Origin: Piliocolobus tephrosceles
Taxonomy: Eukaryota > Chordata > Mammalia > Primates > Cercopithecidae
DNA length: 64,000 bases
Direction of reading: 5' to 3'
Assembly: GCF_002776525.5 (NCBI RefSeq)
Contig: NC_045443.1
Span: forward strand, 35,191,057 to 35,255,056
Shown: positions 1-11,220 of the stretch, piece by piece
How positions within the stretch are numbered: the first letter of the stretch is position 1
How the letters are laid out: each line of letters starts with the position of its first letter
Translations under genes and position numbers: made by a program
Notes under the pieces: model-generated
What the model saw: the letters and a program-made list of their open reading frames with translations, nothing else
The model's database searches: none
What the model was told of the DNA's origin: nothing

Positions 1-2660
1 TTCTAAACACTTGCTTTCTGATGTGTGAATCCATCACAGAGAGATTCATCTTATCCTTCCTGTAGCAGTTTGCTAACACTGTGTTCGTGGAATCTGTAAA
101 GTGATATTTGGGAGCACAGTGATACCTAAGGTGAAAAAGGAAATATACACAGAAACAAAGTGGAAAGAAGAGTTCTGAGTTCTGAGAAACTGCATTGTGA
201 TGTTGAATGCAATTCAAAGAGATACACTTTCCTGTTCATTGAGCAGTTTGGTAATACGGTGTACATGAAATCTGCAATAGGACATTTCTTAGCGCAATGA
301 AGCTTACGGTGACAAAAAATATATCCTCAGCTAAAAGAGAGAAAGAAGGTTTCTGAGAAACTACTTTGTGATGTGTGAATTCAAGTCACAAAGATACTCT
401 TTTCTCTTCGTTGAGTATTTGCGAACACAGTTTTCTTGAAATCTGCAAAATGACAATTCTTAGCGCAATGAAGCCTATGGTGACAAAGGAAATATCCTCA
501 GCTAAAAAGTAGAAAGAAGCTTTCTGAGAAACTGCTTTGTGATGTGTGGGTTCAACTCAGTGAGTTACACCTGTATTTCATGGAGCCGTTTGCTAGTCCT
601 GTTTCTTTGGCATCTGGGAACTGATGTTTCAGATTGTTTTTCAGTGTAAAAGGACAAAGGAAGTATCCACAAATAAAATCGTGAAAGACGTTTCTGAGAA
701 ACTTCTTTGTGATCTATAAATTCACCTCACAGAGTCACAACTTAGTCTTCATGAAGCAGTTTGCTAACAGTGTTCTCGTGGAATCTGCAACGTGATATTT
801 GGGAGCACATTGTGGCCTATGGTGAAAAAGGAACTATCCTCAGATAATAAGTAGAAAGAAGCTTTCTGAACACTTGCTTTCTGATGTGTGAATACATCAC
901 AAAGAGATTCATCTTATCTTTCCTGTAGCAGTTTCCTAACACTGTGTTCATGGAATCTGTAAAGTGATATTTGGGAGCACATTGAGGCCTATGGTAGAAA
1001 CAGAAATATCCACAGATAAAAACTGGTAGGAATCGTTCTGAGAAAATGCGTTGTGATGTGTGAATGCAACTCAGAGATACACTTTCCTATTCATTGAGCA
1101 GTTTGTTAACACAGTGTTCTTGAAATCTGCAATAGGACATTTCTTAGTGCAATGAACCTTACATTGACAGAGGAAATATCCTCAGTTAAAAACGAGAAAG
1201 AAGCTTTCTGAGAAACTGCGTTGTGATGTGTGAAATCAACTCACAGAGATACATTTTTCTCTTCATTGAGCAGTTTGCTAACACTGTTTTCTTGAAATCT
1301 ACAATAGGACACTTCTTAGCGCATTGAAGCCTACGGCAACAAAGGAAATATCCTCAGCTAAAAAGTAGAAAGAAGTTTTCTGAGAAACTGCTTTGTTGAT
1401 GTGTGGTTTCAACTCAGTGAGTTACACCTGTATTTCATGGAGCTGTTTGCTATTCCTGTTTCTTTGGAATCTGAGAACTGATATTTCGGGTTGCTTTTCA
1501 GAGCATAAGGATAAAGGAAGTGTCCACAGATAAAAAAGTGAAAGAAGCTTTCTGAGAAACTTCTTTGTGATCTATGAATTCACCTCACAGAGGTAAAATT
1601 TAGACTTCATAAAGCAGTTTGATAACAGTGTTCTCGTGCAATCTGCAACATGATATTTGGGAGCGCATTGAGGCCTATGGAGAAAAAGGAAGTATTCTCA
1701 GATAATAACTAGAAGGAAGCGTTCTGAGAACTTGCTTTCTGATGTGTGAATTCATCACAGAGGGTTTCACCTTTCCCTTCCTGTAGCAGTTCACTAACAC
1801 TGTGTTCGTGGAATCTGTTAAAGTGATATTTTGGAGCACATTGAGGCATATGGTAGAACAGGAAATAACCACAGATGAAAACTGGTAAGAAGCGTTCTGA
1901 AAAACTGCATAGTGATGTGTCAATGCAACTCACAGAGATACACTTTCCTCTTCATTGAGCAGTTTGCTAACACAGCGTTCTTGAAATCTGCAATAAGACA
2001 TTTGTTAGTGCAATGAAGCTAACATGGACAGAGGACATATCTTCACTTAAAAACGAGAAAGAAGCATTCAGAGAAACTGCGTCATGATGTGTGAATGCAA
2101 CTCACAGAGATACACTTTCCTCTTCATTGAGCAGTTTGCTAACACAGTTTTCTTGAAATCTGCAATAGGACACTTCTTATTGCAATGAAGCCTATGGTGA
2201 GAAAGGAACTAAACTCAGCTAAAAAGTAGAAAGAAGCTTTCTGAAAAACTGCTTTGTGATGTGTGCGATCAACTCAGTGAGTTACACCTGTATTTCGTGG
2301 AGTCGTTTGCTATTCCTGTTTCTTTGGAATCTGAAAACTGATATTTCGAATTGCTTTTCAGAGTAAAAAACAAAAGAAGTATCCACAGATTAAAAACGTG
2401 AAAGACACTTTCTTAGAAACTTCTTTGTGATCTATGAATTCACCTCACAGTGTTAAAACTTAGTCTTCATAAAGCAACTGGAAAGAAGCGTTCTGAACAC
2501 TTGCTTTCTGATGTGTGAATGCATCACAGAGAGATTCACCTTATCCTTCCTGTAGCAGTTTGCTAACACTGTGTTCGTGGGATCTGTAAAGTTATATTTG
2601 GGAGCACATAGAGGCCTATGGTGAGAAAGGAAATATCCACAGATAAAAACTGGAAAGAAG
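1..2660 (+). repeat. Alpha satellite, five-monomer higher-order array, part 1
   Basis: Head-to-tail monomers of about 171 bp in the usual alpha-satellite reading direction. Typical phrases are 'gatgtgtgaattcaactcacagag' type starts and 'gcctatggtgaaaaaggaa' near the monomer end. A diagnostic monomer beginning 'cttgctttctgatgtg' recurs at 10, 873, 1731 and 2500, giving spacings of 863, 858 and 769 bp. The first two equal five monomers. The third is short because one monomer lost about 85 bp near 2475. The five monomer types are distinguishable by eye: 'cttgctttctg', two 'cattgagcagtttgctaacacag' types, one with 'tatttcatggagc', and one with 'gatctatgaattcacc'. Short open frames here are chance reading of satellite and encode nothing. 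Confidence 0.93.
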
Positions 2661-2962
2661 GCCGGGCGCAGTGGCTCAAGCCTGTAATCCCAGCACTTTG
2701 GGAGGCCGAGACGGGTGGATCACGAGGTCAGGAGATCGAGACCATCCTGGCTAATACAGTGAAACCCTGTCTCTAATAGAAAATACAAAAAACTAGCCGG
2801 GTGACGAGGCGGGCGCCTGTAGTCCCAGCTACTCGGGAGGCTGAGACAGGAGAATGGTATGAACCCGGGAGGCGGAGCTTGCAGTGAGCTGAGATCTGGC
2901 CACTGCACTCCAGCCTGGGCGACAGAGCAAGACTCCATCTCAAAAAAAAAAAAAAAAAAAAA
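2661..2962 (+). mobile_element. AluY: AluY-lineage SINE, full length
   Basis: A complete dimeric Alu. It starts 'gccgggcgcagtggctca', contains the left-arm RNA polymerase III A and B box region and the right arm, and ends in a poly(A) of about 20. It is flanked by an imperfect target-site duplication, 'aaaactggaaagaag' at 2646-2660 and 'aaaattggaaagaag' at 2959-2973, which shows ordinary retrotransposition into the satellite monomer. The right arm reads 'gagctgagatctggccactg', a variant I associate with Old World monkey AluYR elements. It differs only modestly from an AluY consensus, so it is younger than the satellite around it. The antisense open frame across it is an Alu shadow. Confidence 0.97.
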
Positions 2963-5571
2963 TTGGAAAGAAGCATTCTGAAAAACTGCATTGTGATGTG
3001 TGAATGCAGCTCACAGAGATACACTTTCTTCTTTGTTGAGCAGTGTGCTAACACAGTTTTCGTGAAATCTGCATTGGAATACTTCTTAGTGCAGTGAAGC
3101 CTACCGTGACAAAGGAAATATCCCCAGATAAAAACTAGTAAGAAGCTTTCTGAGAAAATACTTTGGAATGTGTGGGTTCAACTCCGTGAGTTACACGTAT
3201 ATTTCGTGTAGCCATTTGCTAGCCCCGTCTCTGTGGAATCTGGGAACTGATATTTCAGATTATGGAGAGTATAAGGACAAAGGAAGTATCCACAGATAAA
3301 AACGTGAAAGAAGCTTTCTGAGAAACTTCTTTGTGATATATGAATTCATCTCACAGAGGTAAAACTTAGTCTTCATGAAAAGGTTTGCTAACACTGTTCT
3401 CGTGGAATCTACAACGTGATATTTGTGAGTGCATTGAGGCTTACGGTGAAAAAGGAAGTATCCTCAGACAATAATTGGAAAGATACGTTGTGAACACTTG
3501 CTTTCTGATGTGTGAATTCATCACAGAGAGTTTCACCTTTCCGTTTCTACAGCAGTTTGCTAACACTGTGTTCATGGAATCTGTAAAGTGATATTTGGGA
3601 GCACATTGAGGCCTATGGTGAAAAAGGAAATATCCACAGATAAAAACTGGAAAGAACCGTTCTAAGAAACTGCGTTGTGATGTATGAATGCACCTCACAG
3701 AGATACACTTTCCTCTTCATTGAGCAGTTTGCTAACATAGTTTTCTTGAAATCTGCAATAGGACATTTCTTAGCGCAATGAAGCTTACGCTGACAGAGAA
3801 AATATCCTCAGTTAAAAACGAGAAAGAAGCTTTCTGAGAAACTGCTTTGTTATGTGTGAATTCAACTCAGAGAGATACACTTTCCTCTTTATTGAGCAGT
3901 TTCCTAACACAGTTTTCTTGAAATCTGCAATGGGATACTTCTTAGTTCAGTGAAGCCTACGGTGACAAAGGAAATAACCTCAACTAAAAAGTAGAAAAAG
4001 CTTTCTGAGAAACTGCACTGTGATGTGTGGATTCAACTCCGTAAGATACACATATATTTTGTGTAGCCGTTTGCTAGCCCTGTCTCTGTGGATTCTGAGA
4101 ACTGAAATTTCGGATTGCTTTTGCGAGTATAAGGACATAGGAAGTATCCACAGATAAAATCGTGAAACAAGCTTTCTGAGAAACTTCTTTATGAAATATG
4201 AGTTCACCTCATGGAGTCACAACTTTGTCTTCATGAAGCAGCTTGCTTACAGTGTTCTCGTGGAATCTGCAACTTGATATTTGGGAGCACATTGAGGCCT
4301 ATGGTAAAAAAGGAAGTATCCTCAGATAATAACTGGAAAGAAGCGTTCTGAACACTTGCTTTCTGATGTGTGAATTCATCACAGAGAGTTTCACCTTTCC
4401 CTTCTTGTAGCAGTTTGCTAACACTGTGTTCGTGGAATCTGTAAACTGATATTTGGGAGCACATTGAGGCCTACGGTGAGAAAGAAAATATCCACAGATA
4501 AAAACTGGAAAGAAGTGTTCTGAGAAACTGAGTTGTGATGTGTGAATGCAACTCACCGAGATACACTTTTCTCTTCATTGAGCAGTTTGCTAACACAGTT
4601 TTCTTGAAATCTGCAATAGGACACTTCTTAGCGCAATGAAGCCTAAGGTGACAAAGGAAATATCCTCAGCTAAAAAGTAGAAAGAAGCTTTCTGAGAAAC
4701 TGCTTTGTGATGTGTGGGTTCAACTCACAGAGATACACTTTCCTCTTCATTGAGCAGTTTGCTAACGCAATTTTCTTGAAATCTGCAATAGGACACTTCT
4801 TAGTGCAATGAAGCCTACGGTGACAAAGGAAATATCCTGAGCTAAAAAGTAGAAAGAAGCTTTCTGAGAAACTGCACTGTGATGTGTGGGTTAAACTCAG
4901 TGAGTTACACCTGTATTTCATGGAGCTGTTTGCTATTCCTGTTTCTTTGGAATCTGAGAACTGATACTTCGGATTGCTTTTCAGAGTATAAGGACAAAGG
5001 AAGTATCCACAGAAAAAAACATGAAAGAAGCTTTCTGAGAAACTTCTTTGTGATCTATGAATTCATGTCACAGAGTTACAACTTAATCTTCATAAAGCAG
5101 TTTGTTAACAGTGTTATCGTGGAATCTGCAACGTGATATTTGGAGTGCATTGAGGCCTACGGTGAAAAAGGAACTATCCTCAGATAATAAGTAGAAAGAA
5201 GCGTTGTGAACACTTGCTTTCTGATGTGTGAATACACCACAGAGAGATTCACCTTATCCTTCCTGTAGCAGTTTGCTAACACTGTGTTCGTGGAATCTGT
5301 AAAGTGATATTTGGGAGCACATTGAGGCCTATGGTGAGAAAGGAAATATCCACAGATAATAACTGGTAAGAAGCGTTCTGAAAAACTGCATTGTGATGTG
5401 TGAATGCAGCTCACAGAGATACACTTTCTTCTTCATTGAGCAGTTTGCTAACACAGTTTTCTTGAAATCTTCAATGGGATACTTCTTAATGCAGTGAAGC
5501 CTACCGTGACAAAGGAAATATCCTCACATAAAAACTAGAAAGAAGCATTCTGAGAAACTGCGTTGTGATGT
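2963..5571 (+). repeat. Alpha satellite, five-monomer higher-order array, part 2
   Basis: Continuation of the five-monomer array after the Alu. The 'cttgctttctgatgtg' monomer recurs at 3497, 4355 and 5213, with spacings of 858 and 858 bp. The interval 2500-3497 is 997 bp. Removing the Alu and its duplication leaves about 684 bp, or four monomers, so this unit is a four-monomer deletion variant. The array ends inside a monomer at about 5571, where orientation reverses. Several monomers carry 'ctatggtgaaaaaggaa', which matches the pJ-alpha box in reverse complement. I saw no CENP-B box. Confidence 0.92.
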
Positions 5572-5574
5572 GAA
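5571..5574. other. Alpha-satellite orientation switch / inversion breakpoint
   Basis: Left of this point the sequence reads '...aactgcgttgtgatgtg' in the forward alpha direction. Directly to the right it reads 'aagacatttcctttctcac', the middle of an m8 monomer in reverse direction. No insertion or non-satellite spacer separates the two. The two sides belong to different monomer families (5-mer versus 13-mer array), so this is a junction between two arrays and not a simple inversion inside one of them. Confidence 0.85.
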
Positions 5575-6024
5575 GACATTTCCTTTCTCACTGTAACCCT
5601 CAAATCGCTCATGAATATCCCTTCTCAGAGTAAACAAAAACAGTGTTATGACACTGTCAATGAAAAGACAACCCTAACTGTGTGAGCGGAATTCACGTGA
5701 CACAGAGCAGGTTTACAGAAAGTTTCCTTCTGATTTCTATCTGAGGTTAGTCCTTTTTCATGGTATTCTAAAGAGCGTTTCCAAATATCCTTTCCCAGAT
5801 TCCACAGAAACAGTGATTTAAAAATGCTCAATCCAAAGAACGATCTAACTCTTTGAGATGAATACAAACATCACAAAAGAGTTGGGCAGAAATATTCTCT
5901 CCATTTTTCGATAGGAGACATTTCCTTGCTTGACACAGGCCTCTGGTCGCCACTTACTATCCCTTCGCAGAACCCTAAGAGGCCGACTTTCAAACTGGGA
6001 AATGTAGAGTAAGGTTTAACCCTG
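5572..6024 (-). repeat. Inverted alpha satellite: partial unit m8-m10
   Basis: First monomers of the inverted array: the end of m8, then m9 ('ttccttctgatttctatctgagg') and m10 ('acatttccttgcttgacacagg'). m10 is cut by the 10-N run. Sequence resumes inside m13, so m11 and m12 are missing from the assembled sequence here or truly deleted. Confidence 0.85.
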
Positions 6025-6034
6025 NNNNNNNNNN
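6025..6034. other. Assembly gap (10 N)
   Basis: Ten N bases inside the satellite. The left flank is late m10 and the right flank is mid m13. By the normal monomer order at least two full monomers are absent, so the real gap may be several hundred bases or may hide a collapse. The 10-N length should not be trusted. Confidence 0.95.
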
Positions 6035-6239
6035 ACACCATAGTCCTGAGGGTGCTCCCAAAAGTCTCTTCGTGGATCCGTCCATGACAGTTTTCAAGCT
6101 GTGCAATGTAAGGAAACCTTTATCTCTGTGAGATGATTACACATATCACAGAGTAGTTTCCTAGAAAGCTTCTTTCCAGGTTTGTCTGAGGCTGTTTCCC
6201 TTTTCCCCATTGGCATCAACATGCTTCTGAATATCACTT
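6035..6239 (-). repeat. Inverted alpha satellite: m13 into m1
   Basis: Partial m13 ('caccatagtcctgag', 'gatccgtccatgacag') running into m1 ('ttctttccaggtttgtctgaggc'), in the standard order of the 13-monomer array. Confidence 0.85.
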
Positions 6240-8463
6240 TGTACCTGTTTCTCCAAAACTGTTTCCATGACCCTGTATGAGAAGAGAGGTATAACACTGT
6301 GAGTGGAATACACACGTCACAATGCAGTTCCTCCGAAAGCTACTCTCCAGTTTCGGTCTGAACATATTTCCATTTTCACCGTAAGCCTCATGGTGCTCCC
6401 GAATGTCCCATCACACTCTAACCATACACCGGGGCATAAAACTACTCAACGTTAGGAGAAGCTTAACTAAGTGAGAGAAATTAAGATGACACAGAGTAGT
6501 TTCACACAAAGCTTCCTTCTGGATTTTACCTGAGGATATTTCTTTCTCCATGTTCTAAGGCTCGTTCCCAAATGTCCTTACTCAGATTCCACAAAAACGG
6601 TGATTTCAATCTGCTCAATCCAAGGAATGGCTTAAATCTACAAGACGAATACACACATTGATAAGCAGTTGCTCAGAAGTTTACTCAGCAGGTTTCATCG
6701 GAAGATGTTTCCTTGCTCACCACAAGCCTCCAGGTGTCACTAAATATCCCTGCACAGATTCTTGAAAGACAGAATTTCGAAACTGGGCAACATAGAGTAA
6801 GCATAACTTTTGTGAAATGAATGCACATATCAGAGAGCAGATTCTTGGAACGCTTCTTTCTCGATTTTATTGCAGTATATTTCACTCTTTGCCATAGTCC
6901 TCAGTGCGGTCCCAAATATCACTTTTTCGGTTACACAAGAAGAGTGTTTAGACACTGCCTTGTGAGGAAAGAGGTATAACTCCCTGAGCGGAATGCATAC
7001 ATCACAAATAGTTTCTCAGAAGGCTTCTATCCAGTTTTTATCTGAAGATATCTCCTCTTTCACTGTAGGCCTGAATGTCCTCCCGAATGTACCTTCATGG
7101 ATTCATGCATAACAGAGTTTCCAAACAGCGTAATATAAGACAAGTTTGAACGATGCGAGATGAATAGATATATCTAACATGAGCAGTTTCACAGTAATCT
7201 TCTTTCCAGTTTTGTCTGAGGATATTTCCTTTTTGACCATAGCTGTCCCTATACTCCCGAATGTCTCTTGGTAGCTTTTCCTCTAAAAGGGATTCCGGAG
7301 TCCTCTAGGAGAAGAAAGGTATATTTTTGGGAGTGGAATGCACACGTCACAAAGCAGCTCCTCAGAAAGTTTCTCTCCAGTGTCTATCTGAAGATGTTTC
7401 CTTTCTCACCATAACCCTCAAATCACTCCTGAATAACCCTTCACAGTCTAAACAAAAACAGTGTTATGATACTGCTCAGTGAAAAGAGAAGCTTCACTGT
7501 GTGAGCGGAATTCACATGACACAGGAGGTTCACAGAAAGCTTCTTTCTGGTTTCTCTCTGAGGTTGTTTATTTTTCAGGGTATTCTAAAGAGTGTTTCCA
7601 AATGTCCTTTCTCAGATTCCACAGAAACAGTGATTTCAAAATGCTCTATCCAAAGAATGATTTTACTTTATCAGATGAACACAAACATCACAGAAGAGTT
7701 GCACAGAAAGCTTCTCTCCAATTTTCGATGGGAGACATTTTTTGTTCGACACAGGCCTCCAGTTGCCACATACTATCCCTTCGCAGAACCCTCAGAAGCC
7801 GACTTTCAAACTGGGAAATGTAGAGTAAGCTTTAACCCTGTGAAAAGAATGGGCATATCAGAGAGCAGATTCATTGAGTACTTCTTTCTGTTTTTATTGC
7901 ATGACATTTCACTTTTTGCCATTGTCTTCAATGTGCTCCGAATAGTACTCTTTTGATTTTACAGGAACAGTGTTCAAACTGTGCCTTATGAGAAGAACAT
8001 TAAAACCCTCTGAGTGGAATGTACATATCACCAAGCAGTTTCTCAGAAAGCTTCTCTCCAGTATTTATCTGACTATATTTCCTGTTTGACCATAGGCTCG
8101 AATGTGATCCCAAATATCCTTCGTGGATCCATCCACGAGGGAGTTTCCAAGATGTGTAATGTAAGGAAAGCTTCAACTATGTCAGAAGAATAAACATAGA
8201 ATAAAGCAGATTCATAGAAAGCTTCTTTCCGGTTATTATATGAAGATATTTCCTTTTTCACTATAGTCCTGAGTGTGCTCCCAAAAGTCCCTTCGTGGAT
8301 CCGACCATGACAGTTTTCAAGCTGTGTAATGTAGGGAAACCTTTATCTCTGTGAGATGGTTACACATATCACAGAGTAGTTTCCTAGAAAGCTTCTTTCC
8401 AGGTTTTGTCTGAGGCTCTTTCCCTTTTCATCATCTGCATCAACATGCTCCCAAATATCACTT
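6240..8463 (-). repeat. 13-monomer alpha HOR unit (2224 bp)
   Basis: One unit counted from the m1 landmark 'tgtacctg' to the next 'ggtacct'. The monomers appear in order m1 to m13. Their openings are: m2 'tttcggtctgaacatattt', m3 'gattttacctgaggata', m4 'tttcatcggaagatgtttcc', m5 'cgattttattgcagtata', m6 'tatctgaagatatctcc', m7 'gtctgaggatatttcc', m8 'ctatctgaagatgtttcc', m9 'tctctctgaggttg', m10 'tttcgatgggagacattt', m11 'tttattgcatgacatttc', m12 'tatctgactatatttcc', m13 (decayed here) ending 'ccatgacagttttcaag'. The length is very close to 13 x 171. Confidence 0.9.
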
Positions 8464-11220
8464 GGTACCTGTTTCTCCAAAAGGGTTTCCCCGACGCTGT
8501 ATGAGAAGAGAGGTATAACAGTGTGAGTGGAATGCACAAGTCACAAAGAAGTTCCTTGGAAAGCTCCTCTCCAGTTTCGGTCTGAACATATTTTCTTTTT
8601 CACTGTAAGCCTCAAAGTACTCCCGAATGTCCCATCACACGCTAAACATACACAGGGTTATAAAACCACTCAACGTAAGGAGAGCCTTAACTAAGTGAGG
8701 GGAATAAAGATGACACAGAGTAGTTTCACAAAAAGCTTCCTTCTGGATTTTACCTGAGGATATTTCTTTCTTCGTGTTCTAAGGATCGTTCCCAAATGTC
8801 CTTCCTCAGATTCCACAAAAACAGTGATTTCAACCTGCTCAATCCAAAGAACGTTTTAAATCTAGGAGACGAATACACACATCACAAAGCAGTTGCTCAG
8901 AAATTTACTCTGCAGGTTTCATTGGAAGATGTTTCCTTGCTCGCCACAAGCCTCCGGGCATCACTACATATCCCTTGACAGATTCTTCAAAGACAGAATT
9001 TCGAAACTGGGCAACATGAAGTAAGCATAAATTCTGTGAAGTGAATGCACATATCAGAGAGCAGATTCTTTGAACCCTTCTTTCTCAGCTTTATTTCAGT
9101 ATATTTCACTATTTACCCTAGTCCTCCGTGGGCTCCGAAATATCACTTTTTCGGGTACACAGGAACTGTGTTTAAACACTGCCTTGTGAGAAAAGAGGTA
9201 TAACTCCCATGGTGGAATGCATAGATTACAAGTAGTTTCTCAGAAATCTTCTATCCAGTTTTTATCTGAAGATATCTCCTCTTTCACCATAGGCCTGAAT
9301 GTGCTCCTGAATGTCCCTTCATGGATTCGTGCATGACGGAGTTTCCAGACTGTGTAATATAAGAAAGGTTTGAACTATGCGAGATGAATAGAGATATCTA
9401 ACACGAAGCAGTTTCACAGAAATCTTCTTTCCAGTTTGTCTGAAGATATTTCCTTTTTCACCATAGCCATCGCTATACTCCCGAATGTCCCTTGGAAGCT
9501 TTTCCTCCAAAAGGGATTCCGGACTCCTCTAGGAGAAGAAAAGTATATTTCTGTGAGTGGAATGCACACGTCACAAAGCAGCTCCTCAGAAAGCTTCTCT
9601 CCAGTCTCTGTCTGAAGACGTTTCCTTTCTCACCATAACCCTCAAATCGCTCCTGAATATCCCTTCACAGTCTAAACAAAAACAGTGTTATGATACTGCT
9701 CAGTGAAAAGAGAAGCTTAACTGTGTGAGCGGAATTCCCGTGACACAGAGCAGGTTCACAGAAAGCTTCCTTCTGGTTTCTCTCTGAGGTTGTTTATTTT
9801 TCAGTGTATTCTAAAGAGCGTTTCCAAATGTCCTTTCTCAGATTCCACAGAAACAGTGATTTCAAACTGCTCATTCAAAAGAAATATTTAACTCTTTGCG
9901 ATGAATACAAACATCACAAAAGAGTTGTGCAGAAAGCTTCTCTGCAATTTTCGATGGGAGACATTTCCTAAGGATATTTCATTTTTCACCGTTGCCGACC
10001 CTATACTCCCGAATGTCTCTTGGTAACTTTTTCTCCAAAAGGGATTCCGGAATGTTCTAGGAGAAGAAAGGTATATTTCTGTGAGTGGAATGCACACGTC
10101 ACAAAGCAACTCCTCAGAAAGCTTCTCTCCAGTTTCTATCTGAACATGTTTCCTTTCTCAATGCAACCCTCAAATCGCTCCTGAATATCCTTTCGCAGTC
10201 TAAACAAAAACAGTGTTATGATACTGTTCAGTGAAAGCAGAAGCTTAACTGTGTGAGTGGAATTCACGTGAGACAGTGCAGATTCACAGAAAATTTCCTT
10301 CTGGTTTCTCTTTGAGGATATTTATTTTTCAGGGTATTCTAAATAGTGCCTCCAAATATCCTTTCTCAGATTCCACAAAAACAGTGATTTCAAACTGCTC
10401 AATCCAAAGAATGATTTAACTCTTTTGAGAAGAAAACAAGCATCACAAAAGAGTTGCGCAGAAAGCTTCTCTCCCATTTTTCATGGGAGACATTTCCTTG
10501 CTCTACACAGGCTTCCGGTTTCCACTTACTATCCCTTCACAGAACCCTCAGAGGCCGACTTTCAAACTGGGAAATGTAGAGTAAGCTTTAACCCTGTGAA
10601 AAGAATGGGCATATCAGAGAGCAGATTCTTCGAGTGCTTCTTTTTGTTTTTTATTGGACGACATTACACTTTTTGCCATTGTCTTCAATGTGCTCTGAAT
10701 ATTACTCTTTTGATTTTACAGGAACAGTGTTCAAACTGTGCCTTAGGAGAAGAACATTAACACTCCCTGAGTGGAATGAACATATCACCAAGCAGTTTCT
10801 CAGAAAGCTTCTCTCCAGTATTTATCTGACTATATTTCCTGTTTGACCATTGGCCCAAATGTGATCCCAAATATCCTTTGTGGATCCATCCATGAGGGAG
10901 TTTCCAAGTGGCGTAATGTAAAGAAAGCTTCAACTATGTCAGAAGAATAAACATAGAAAAACGCAGATTCACAGAAAGCTTCTTTCCAGTTTTTATCTGA
11001 AGATATTTCCTTTTTCACCATGGTCCTGAGTGTGCTCCTGAAAGTCCCTTCGTGGATCCGACCATGACAGATTTCAAGCTGTGTAATGTAAGGAAACCTT
11101 TATCTCTGTGAGATGATTACATGTATCACAGAGTAGTTTCCTAGAAAGCTTCTTTCCAGGTTTTGTCTGAGGCTATTTCCATTTTCATCATCAGCATCAA
11201 CATGCTCCCAAATATCACTT
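8464..11220 (-). repeat. 16-monomer variant HOR unit (2757 bp)
   Basis: The order is m1 to m10, then a jump back into m7 at about 9970, then m7 to m13. The early part of m10 ('gatgggagacatttccta') is joined directly to 'aggatatttcatttttcacc' of an m7. The excess over a standard unit is about 527 bp, or three monomers, as expected for an extra m7-m9 block. Unequal crossover between units is the likely cause. Confidence 0.85.

Noticed and set aside
2720..3054. Antisense open frames with Ser/Pro-rich peptides
   Set aside because: They are the well-known antisense reading of Alu and its poly(T), not a gene. The same applies to 21224-21531.
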